A stretch of 11,300 nucleotides of DNA from 2-12-FULL-60-25 sp964638165. Lineage in GTDB: Bacteria; Patescibacteriota; Patescibacteriia; 2-12-FULL-60-25. A model generated the notes under the pieces. It saw only the letters and a program-made list of their open reading frames with translations. It made no database searches and had not been told where the DNA came from. The stretch covers positions 1 through 11,300 of the forward strand of contig CAZWYJ010000036.1 in NCBI GenBank assembly GCA_964638165.1. The letters are read 5' to 3'. Made by a program: the position numbers and the translations under genes. Below, one piece after another: positions 6,623-11,300 of the stretch (its first letter is position 1; every line of letters begins with the position of its first letter).

Positions 6623-6668
6623 CACCCATCCCCGGCCCTTCCCTTGAAAGGGAAGGGAGCTTGCTATG
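6623..6668. repeat. REP-like hairpin element, inverted copy of 1-51
   Basis: CCCTTCCCTT (6636-6645) pairs perfectly with AAGGGAAGGG (6648-6657). The flanks CACCCATCCCC (6623-6633) and AGCTTGCTATG (6658-6668) match the flanks at 1-51 in reverse complement. It begins four bases after the stop of the GT4 gene. Without a run of T it would at best be a weak terminator or an mRNA 3'-end protecting hairpin. Confidence 0.78.
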
Positions 6669-6690
6669 AAAGGTAATGCATCTCTAGAGA

Positions 6691-6753
6691 GTTCCCCTCC
6701 CTTTCGAGTCCGCCTAGGCGGACGAGAAACAAGGGAGGGGTTAGGGGTGGGTG
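6691..6753. repeat. Second REP-like element containing a nested 16-bp palindrome
   Basis: CCCCTCCCTT (6694-6703) pairs with AAGGGAGGGG (6731-6740), followed by TTAGGGGTGGGTG, which parallels the GGGGATGGGTG tail of the elements at 1-51 and 6623-6668. Where those have a short loop, this one carries GTCCGCCTAGGCGGAC (6708-6723), a perfect palindrome. The outer and inner stems are separated by a few unpaired bases. It looks like a related element whose loop has acquired another palindrome. Confidence 0.72.
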
Positions 6754-6882
6754 TTGATGCGAATGGAAGGGCTGGGGATGCAAAAGATGACGGGGTGGGG
6801 GTTCGTGGTGACGAGAGAAAGATCTGCGTCAGGATGACGAGGTAATGGACCTGAGAAGATCTAGTGTGTGCAATTTTCCCTT
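6754..6882. other. Gene-free spacer without identified function
   Basis: This part of the 474-bp gap has no credible coding frame. It contains two AGATCT sites (6822-6827 and 6866-6871) and a short GTCAGGATGAC partial dyad (6830-6840). I see no promoter aimed at a gene; both flanking genes end here (convergent). Confidence 0.5.
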
Positions 6883-7014
6883 TGTCTGCATGGCTGTTCC
6901 TCCGAGTGATCGGATGAGTTCGCATGTCGGAGGACTGTCATCGATGCAGACAGCGTCTGTCGTGGAATCTCGAATAGGCTAGCTTGTTTCGGATTCCCCC
7001 TTCATGGGGCGAAT
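6883..7014. other. Cluster of nested and competing hairpins
   Basis: Stem 1: TGTCTGCAT (6883-6891) with ATGCAGACA (6944-6952), perfect over 9 bp. Inside it lies CCTCCGA (6899-6905) with TCGGAGG (6927-6933), perfect over 7 bp, and an apical CGGA/TTCG pair (6911-6914, 6919-6922). Further on, GGAATC-t-CGAA (6964-6974) pairs with TTCG-GATTCC (6988-6997). The last arm can instead pair forward with GGGG-c-GAAT (7006-7014). The cluster lies between two convergent genes, so it could be a small structured RNA, a shared 3'-end structure or a DNA hairpin site. No family was recognised. The remaining bases to 7092 are AT-rich with no further signal noted. Confidence 0.45.
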
Positions 7015-7092
7015 GCCGAGGGATTTTTCTTCTTTATATTTTGCCAAAAGAGATCGAAGGAAAGTGTTCGATACCAGTCAATAAAAATGATT

Positions 7093-9228
7093 CTACCTCC
7101 TAAGCTCATACTTAAACACGGTCACTTTGCCCTCTCGGATTGGGAAGATACGGTCCGCGGATGCGCCGGCTTTTTCAATGAGCTCCGCAGACTTCCACCA
7201 GTAGTCATTCACCACGAAGTACACGAGATCAGACCCTCCGAGATCCCCGGCCTCTCTCATGGTTTCGCGCGACGGGTCATTGTAGCTGGCTGTGAGGAAG
7301 AGTTGGTAGAGGTCGCCGCCGGTCGGGATCGGGTAGAAGAAGACGTCGTTTCTCGCATACCTTTTGAATCCAAGGGTTTTGACAGCGGCCGCGCTCACGC
7401 TCTGGTTTGCGAGCACGGTGTAGTCCTCGCCATTCGCGTCTTCCTCAATGAGTTTGACGGCCTCGATATCCGCGGATCCCACGCTCCACCCCCGGCTCGG
7501 CGTCACGGCATCGTGGCGCGGGAGCGCGGCATAGCCGGTTCCGGCTCCGATGGTCCCGATGGCGATGAGCGTGATGATGGCGGAAAGGCGCGGGGCATTC
7601 CGCGCGCGATCCAAGAGGCGAGCGAGTTCCGGAAGGACGACCGGTATCAAGAGGAGGATCGCGACGAGCCAGAGCCGATCCGCGTAATTTCCGCGTTCGT
7701 AGTCAATGAGGAATCCGAAGTCTCCGCCAACCGAAAGGATGCCTGCGGAAAGCGCGGTCACGAAGGATGCGATGAGCCACGGGAGGAGGGGTGCGGGGCG
7801 CGGATCGCTGGGCGCGGAAAGGGAGCGGGGATGGGTGGCGGTGAAGGAGCGAATCGTTGCGGATGTTGCGATTGCGACGAAGAGCCACGGGAGGAGTTTT
7901 TCAATCCAGACGGATGCTTCCGGCCACAGGGCGTAGCGATTGCCGACCCACGGAATCCATGAAGAGAGGAGTGGTTGCCATCCGTTCCACGAGAAGATCG
8001 CGCCCGCATTGAGTGCGACGCCTGTAGACGATCCGAGCGAGGCCGCGAATCCAAAAACGAGCGGGACAGAAACGCCTGCACCGATCGCGCAGATGATCGC
8101 GAGCATGGTTCGCCATCTGGACTCGCGGTGATAGATGACGGATGCCAGGACTGCTCCGGCAATCGGAAGGCCGATGAGCGGGTGCGTGAGCACGCACCAC
8201 GCGGCAATGAGGAGTGGCGCGGTCGGGTGGATGCGTTGTTCGGATACGCCGATCGCGAGGATGAGGGCGGAGATGCCGAGCACGGTAGCGAATCCGTGTG
8301 GCGTGGTGGCGATGAGCGCCGTGAGCGGAATCAGGAAGGCTCCGGCTATGAGTGGCATGCGCGATTTTGCTGATGTTGCCGCGAGCATTGCGAGCGCGAG
8401 GAAGAGCGGGGCGCAGAGCGGAACGAGCCAGCGATCAATCAGCGCCACATCGAGATCCGCAATTCGCGCGATCCACGTCGTGAACACGTACTGCCCCATA
8501 TAGTACGGCGGATGCGGAAGGAGCGTTCCGGTCGTGGCGAGCACGCGCTCGCCGGCAACGTGCAGGAAGCCGTCAAATCCGTATCCGATGGTGTAGAGGA
8601 GTGGCGTGAGGCAGGTGACGGATGCGATGGCAAAGGCGCCTTGGAGTGTTGTCATCGTGGACGACCGAATACGCCACGCGCTCGCGACGAGGAGCATCCA
8701 TTGCAGGGCGATGAGCGGGAGCGTCCAGATCGGCATGAGTGGCCATGGCGTGCGGATTGCATCCGCGGTTCCGACTTTATGCGCTGCGGAGAGGATGAGG
8801 AGCATGACCGCGAATGAGAGGCCTACGGACGCGATTGCGAGAACGCGCTTCCTGGTCGGCAACCTTTCTTCGTCTTCGCGCTTATGCGCGCGCGGATGCG
8901 GTTCGATGCATGCGCACCAGACGGACGCGATGAGGAGGGAGGTGGCGATCGGAATGAGATGCCCGTATCCGTTTAGATTCAGTCCGGCATAGAACCAGAT
9001 GCCACGCACGAGCATGATGAGCGCGGTCGCATTGAAGATGCCGAAGATGAATTGGGTCGCGCGATGTCGCGACGGGAGCAGGAGCGGACCGATTTCCCAG
9101 CCGAGGACGAGGATGGCGAAGATGGCCACGAATGATTCGGCCATGGATGGCAGGCCGACGAATGAGAGGATGAGGAGGATGGTCGCGCCTCCGGCGATCG
9201 TACGGGCGTTCTTGTTCCGGATATTCAT
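7093..9228 (-). CDS. Large polytopic membrane protein, probably GT-C-like glycosyltransferase
   Basis: A 711-residue protein with roughly 13-16 hydrophobic membrane segments between about 11 and 570, then a soluble C-terminal domain (about 575-711), probably extracytoplasmic. Its loop GYGFDGFLHVAGERVL (215-230), with Asp219, His223 and Glu227, recalls the acidic, His-containing first outer loop of GT-C enzymes that use polyprenyl-phosphate sugars. However, it lies after several helices rather than after the first, so I treat the GT-C assignment as inference. The tail has alternating strands and helices, including YTVLANQSVSAAAVKTLGF (603-621) and VYFVVNDYWW (669-678), as in other large CPR membrane proteins of this sort. 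The start ATG lies seven bases from a -10-like TGC-TAGGAT. The protein is complete with no frameshift. A surface-polysaccharide transporter or polymerase is the alternative. Confidence 0.7.
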   Translation of the reverse strand: MNIRNKNARTIAGGATILLILSFVGLPSMAESFVAIFAILVLGWEIGPLLLPSRHRATQFIFGIFNATALIMLVRGIWFYAGLNLNGYGHLIPIATSLLIASVWCACIEPHPRAHKREDEERLPTRKRVLAIASVGLSFAVMLLILSAAHKVGTADAIRTPWPLMPIWTLPLIALQWMLLVASAWRIRSSTMTTLQGAFAIASVTCLTPLLYTIGYGFDGFLHVAGERVLATTGTLLPHPPYYMGQYVFTTWIARIADLDVALIDRWLVPLCAPLFLALAMLAATSAKSRMPLIAGAFLIPLTALIATTPHGFATVLGISALILAIGVSEQRIHPTAPLLIAAWCVLTHPLIGLPIAGAVLASVIYHRESRWRTMLAIICAIGAGVSVPLVFGFAASLGSSTGVALNAGAIFSWNGWQPLLSSWIPWVGNRYALWPEASVWIEKLLPWLFVAIATSATIRSFTATHPRSLSAPSDPRPAPLLPWLIASFVTALSAGILSVGGDFGFLIDYERGNYADRLWLVAILLLIPVVLPELARLLDRARNAPRLSAIITLIAIGTIGAGTGYAALPRHDAVTPSRGWSVGSADIEAVKLIEEDANGEDYTVLANQSVSAAAVKTLGFKRYARNDVFFYPIPTGGDLYQLFLTASYNDPSRETMREAGDLGGSDLVYFVVNDYWWKSAELIEKAGASADRIFPIREGKVTVFKYELRR

Positions 9229-9235
9229 GAGAGGA

Positions 9236-9241
9236 ATCCTA
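9236..9241 (-). promoter_or_regulatory. -10-like element of the membrane-protein gene
   Basis: On the minus strand TGC-TAGGAT (hexamer at 9241-9236) ends seven bases before the ATG at 9228, giving an essentially leaderless transcript. The expected -35 position falls inside the GAGTCGG array and shows no match, as is also the case for the gene at 1239. Confidence 0.45.
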
Positions 9242-9248
9242 GCACAGG

Positions 9249-9283
9249 GAGTCGGAAGTCGGGAGTCGGGAGTCGGGAGTCGG
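9249..9283. repeat. Five-copy heptamer tandem repeat (GAGTCGG)
   Basis: GAGTCGG at 9249, then AAGTCGG at 9256, then three perfect GAGTCGG units at 9263, 9270 and 9277, all in 7-bp register. It lies between two divergent genes and has one orientation only. Four of five units are identical, making it the least decayed of the heptamer arrays in the window. Confidence 0.9.
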
Positions 9284-9327
9284 GGGATAGGCCTTTAGGG
9301 AATTACGGAATGACGGGAAGAGGTTCT

Positions 9328-9356
9328 TTGCCTTTCCGTCCATAAACCGCTACGCT
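9328..9356 (+). promoter_or_regulatory. Promoter of the nuclease-fold gene
   Basis: TTGCCT (9328-9333), a 17-bp spacer and TACGCT (9351-9356) lie 23 bases upstream of the ATG at 9380. A TTG codon at 9359 in the same frame is only two bases after the -10 and would lie upstream of the transcript start, so 9380 is preferred. Confidence 0.65.
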
Positions 9357-9379
9357 ATTTGACACAAATTGAATTTCTT

Positions 9380-9856
9380 ATGGAAATTAACACTACGTTT
9401 TCAAGGGACTTGATCAAAGGTAGAATCGCCGAGGTCATTTTTGAACAAATGATTCGTGAAGAGAAGCAATACACGGTCATTCCGTTCGGATATGAGCATA
9501 CGATGCCCATGCTTACGCAATACCGGGACTGCGCACTCATACCGAAGATTATAGATAACATCTCAGAAGCACCTGACTTTGTTCTCATTTCCGATCCAGA
9601 TAAAACAAAAGTTTATCTTGTAGAGGTCAAGTATCAGACTGTTTTTGATTTTGCGCGTATCAAGCAATATGCAGAAGACCTAACGCGACGCTGGGAACAT
9701 CCTTGGATTTTTGTTGCGACCCCGGAGATGTTCTATTGTGGCCTTTGTAAAACCGTTTGTGATGAAGGTGCTATCAAGCCATTATCCGAAGGCTGGGTTG
9801 CGCCTGAACGACAAGAAGCATATCTTGAGTTACTGAATGAATTTCGGAGGGGTTGA
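9380..9856 (+). CDS. PD-(D/E)XK nuclease-fold protein of unknown role
   Basis: A 158-residue protein. The motif is clear: an N-terminal helix GRIAEVIFEQMI (14-25) with Glu18, then APDFVLIS (64-71) with Asp66, then a strand VYLVEVKYQ (78-86) with Glu82 and Lys84. This is the PD-(D/E)XK catalytic arrangement of the restriction-endonuclease-like fold, with all acidic residues present. Family members cut or bind DNA or RNA in restriction, repair and defence, but the subfamily here is not recognised and no methyltransferase or toxin partner lies beside it. It also has CGLCKTVC (120-127), a CxxCxxxC that may bind a metal. The gene is AT-rich (19 of 60 G or C at 9601-9660), unlike both neighbours, which suggests acquisition. 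It has its own promoter. A solitary house-keeping or defence nuclease are equally possible. Confidence 0.7.
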   Translation: MEINTTFSRDLIKGRIAEVIFEQMIREEKQYTVIPFGYEHTMPMLTQYRDCALIPKIIDNISEAPDFVLISDPDKTKVYLVEVKYQTVFDFARIKQYAEDLTRRWEHPWIFVATPEMFYCGLCKTVCDEGAIKPLSEGWVAPERQEAYLELLNEFRRG

Positions 9857-9873
9857 TATGTAGAGGTGGTGCA

Positions 9874-9893
9874 GTAGGGGGGCGCCCCGTACG
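9874..9893. repeat. Short palindromic element, GTAGGGG...CCCCGTACG type
   Basis: A perfect GGGGCGCCCC palindrome (9879-9888) sits between GTAG and GTACG. The same outer arms surround the larger palindrome at 11267-11286, so both look like members of one dispersed family. It lies 18 bp after the nuclease-fold gene and has no T tract. Confidence 0.55.
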
Positions 9894-9903
9894 GATGCCA
9901 GTC

Positions 9904-9932
9904 TTGCCCTCCCGTCCGCGATCCCGTACGCT
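9904..9932 (+). promoter_or_regulatory. Promoter of the MurE-like gene
   Basis: TTGCCC (9904-9909), a 17-bp spacer and TACGCT (9927-9932) precede the ATG at 9941 by eight bases. Transcription would begin at or within one or two bases of the start codon. The -10 is identical to the one at 9351-9356. Confidence 0.65.
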
Positions 9933-9940
9933 ATCCGCGT

Positions 9941-11242
9941 ATGCTTCGTTTCCTGCGAAAGATCACGCCAAAGTGGATTTTGAGCCTCTATCATGGCTTT
10001 TTATCCTGGCTTGCGGCCACGTGGTATGGAAATCCGAGCAGACGTTTGATCGTCATCGGAGTCACGGGGACGAACGGGAAGAGTTCGACCGCGTATTTTT
10101 TGGCGCATGCGCTTGAGGCAGCGGGCGCGAAGACCGGGATGACGAGCACGGCCATGTTCAAGGTGGCGGATCGGGAGTGGACGAATGCCACGAAAATGAC
10201 CATGCTCGGGCGTTTTCAGTTACAGAAACTCCTTCGCGAGATGGTTGATGCGGGGTGCGCGTACGCCGTGGTCGAAACGTCGTCTCAGGGAATCGTTCAG
10301 CATCGGCATCGGCACATCGCGTATGACGGGTGTGTGTTCACGAATCTCACGCCCGAACACATCGAAGCGCACGGCGGATTTGAAAACTACAAGCGGGCGA
10401 AAGCGAGTCTCTTCTCGTTCGTCGCCTCTCTCCCGTTAAAAGTGATTCACGGAACGGGGATTCCCCGCATTGCGATTCTCAATCGTGATGATGAGCATGC
10501 GGAGGACATGGCGTACGCGTGGGGGAGTGGCAAGGTCGTTTGGTACGGAATGGGTGAGAACGTTTCGCGTCGAGCCTCGAACGTCCACATTGAGCCAAAT
10601 CGCGCGTTGTTCGACGTGAATGGTCAGCGCTGCGTTTTGCGTACGCCAGGAGAGGTGATGGTCTATAATGCGCTTGCGGCGTTGACGACGGCCGAAGCCT
10701 ATGGCATTTCGATGAGCGAAGCAATCGAGAGCCTCTCATTGCTCAAGGCGATGCCCGGGCGGTATGAATCCATCAATGAGGGGCAACCGTTTACCGTGAT
10801 CGTGGATTATGCGTATGAACCCGTTGCGCTGGAAAAGCTTCTGGCCTTCGCTCGGACATTGAAACAGGATGGTCGCATCATTCACGTCACGGGGTCCGCA
10901 GGGGGAGGGCGCGATGTGGCACGTCGGTCCGTGATCGGCGAGCTTTCCGCGCGCGAGGCGGATATCACGATCGTGACGAATGAAGATCCGTACGATGAGG
11001 ATCCGATGGCGATTATCACGCAGGTTGCGGATGCTGCGGCAAAAGCCGGGAAGGCTGACGGCACAACGCTATTTCGCATCTTGGATCGCGAAGAGGCTAT
11101 TCAGAAGGCGGTTTCGCTGGCTCAGCCGGGTGATGTCGTTTTGATCACGGGCAAGGGGAGTGAGCCGGTTATGGCGGTAGCGGGAGGGAAGAAGATTCTT
11201 TGGGATGACCGGGAAGAGGTCAGAAAGGCTTTGGGGAGGTAG
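9941..11242 (+). CDS. MurE-like Mur ligase, truncated at the N-terminus
   Basis: A 433-residue ATP-dependent amide ligase of the Mur family. The central domain has the P-loop GVTGTNGKSST (40-50), ETSSQG (112-117), FTNLTPEHIEAHG (133-145) and KRAKASLF (151-158), where Lys154 aligns with the carbamylated lysine of MurE. The C-terminal domain follows MPGRYE (271-276) and has VDYAYEP (288-294), GSAGGGRD (318-325), NEDPYDEDP (347-355) and GKGSE (404-408). True MurE proteins (about 490 residues) add an amino acid to UDP-MurNAc-L-Ala-D-Glu. Here their N-terminal UDP-binding domain is missing and replaced by about 35 residues with a hydrophobic, aromatic stretch (11-30). The substrate-specifying DNPR motif is EDPY. 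Peptidoglycan synthesis is therefore likely but the amino acid, or even the substrate, is uncertain. Its own promoter ends eight bases upstream and no Shine-Dalgarno site is present. Confidence 0.85.
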   Translation: MLRFLRKITPKWILSLYHGFLSWLAATWYGNPSRRLIVIGVTGTNGKSSTAYFLAHALEAAGAKTGMTSTAMFKVADREWTNATKMTMLGRFQLQKLLREMVDAGCAYAVVETSSQGIVQHRHRHIAYDGCVFTNLTPEHIEAHGGFENYKRAKASLFSFVASLPLKVIHGTGIPRIAILNRDDEHAEDMAYAWGSGKVVWYGMGENVSRRASNVHIEPNRALFDVNGQRCVLRTPGEVMVYNALAALTTAEAYGISMSEAIESLSLLKAMPGRYESINEGQPFTVIVDYAYEPVALEKLLAFARTLKQDGRIIHVTGSAGGGRDVARRSVIGELSAREADITIVTNEDPYDEDPMAIITQVADAAAKAGKADGTTLFRILDREEAIQKAVSLAQPGDVVLITGKGSEPVMAVAGGKKILWDDREEVRKALGR

Positions 11243-11300
11243 GTAGTAGGTGGTAAGTGGTAGTAGGGGCGGTTCGCGAACCGCCCGTACGTGGTAAGTG
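11236..11300. repeat. Heptamer array (GTGGTAA word) interrupted by a 20-bp palindrome
   Basis: Units GAGGTAG (11236-11242, ending in the TAG stop codon), GTAGTAG, GTGGTAA and GTGGTAG follow one another at 7 bp. After 11263 comes GGGCGGTTCGCGAACCGCCC (11267-11286), a perfect palindrome, and the word returns as GTGGTAAGTG at 11291-11300. The same 10 bases occur at 11250-11259, so the palindrome is bracketed by a 10-bp direct repeat. The array continues past the window end. Confidence 0.8.

Noticed and set aside
6822..6871. AGATCT pair and GTCAGGATGAC dyad as a regulatory site
   Set aside because: Short, isolated, and not upstream of any gene; both neighbours end here.
6506..6925. 139-residue minus-strand frame across the gap
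   Set aside because: It runs through the two REP-like elements and into the end of the GT4 gene; the translation is low-complexity Pro/Ser/Arg with no domain.
7062..7080. GTTCGATACC resembling a tRNA T-loop
   Set aside because: No cloverleaf arms or acceptor stem could be found around it on either strand.
7087..7962. 291-residue plus-strand frame opposite the large membrane protein
   Set aside because: It is a charged, Gly/Arg/Glu-rich antisense shadow of a clearly coding membrane protein, with no fold or motif.
9359..9379. Non-ATG start (TTG) at 9359 for the nuclease-fold gene
   Set aside because: It lies two bases after the -10 hexamer, so it would not be in the transcript.

Overview
The window reads as a chromosome segment of a bacterium with compact, mostly single-gene transcription units. 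I think a Candidate Phyla Radiation (Patescibacteria) lineage is most likely. The reasons are a truncated MurE-like ligase lacking the usual N-terminal domain, a CPR-style mix of glycosyltransferases and polytopic membrane proteins, very short gaps, and promoters sitting almost on the start codons so that transcripts would be leaderless or nearly so. No rRNA, tRNA or other phylogenetic marker is present, so this placement is inference. Most of the window is GC-rich; two genes (3446-4117 minus, 9380-9856 plus) are clearly AT-richer.

Layout. Positions 1-79 hold a REP-like hairpin and a short direct repeat. Then come a UDP-glucuronate decarboxylase-like epimerase (132-1157), a GT2 glycosyltransferase (1239-1916), a DUF2304 membrane protein (1987-2379) and a second GT2 overlapping it by ATGA (2376-3443). 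A four-helix membrane protein with a C-terminal DUF2007 domain converges on that operon (3446-4117, minus). Two GT4 glycosyltransferases follow, each with its own promoter (4193-5326 and 5476-6618). A 474-bp gene-free stretch (6619-7092) contains two REP-like palindromic elements and a cluster of nested hairpins. It is followed by a 711-residue polytopic membrane protein, probably GT-C-like (7093-9228, minus), a PD-(D/E)XK nuclease-fold protein (9380-9856) and a MurE-like ligase (9941-11242).

The genes fit a theme of cell-surface glycan construction: a nucleotide-sugar enzyme, four soluble or peripheral glycosyltransferases, a DUF2304 partner, a membrane protein that may use lipid-linked sugars, and a cell-wall ligase. 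The nuclease-fold protein and the DUF2007 protein do not obviously belong to it.

The most unusual signal is in the spacers. Five of them carry arrays of degenerate 7-bp words in register. Each spacer has its own word, three have left and right halves in opposite orientation, and in three the array begins exactly at or in phase with a TAG stop codon. A second signal is a repeated promoter layout: TTGNCN-like -35, 17-18 bp, TANNCT-like -10, then an ATG 6-23 nt later, with no Shine-Dalgarno sequence.
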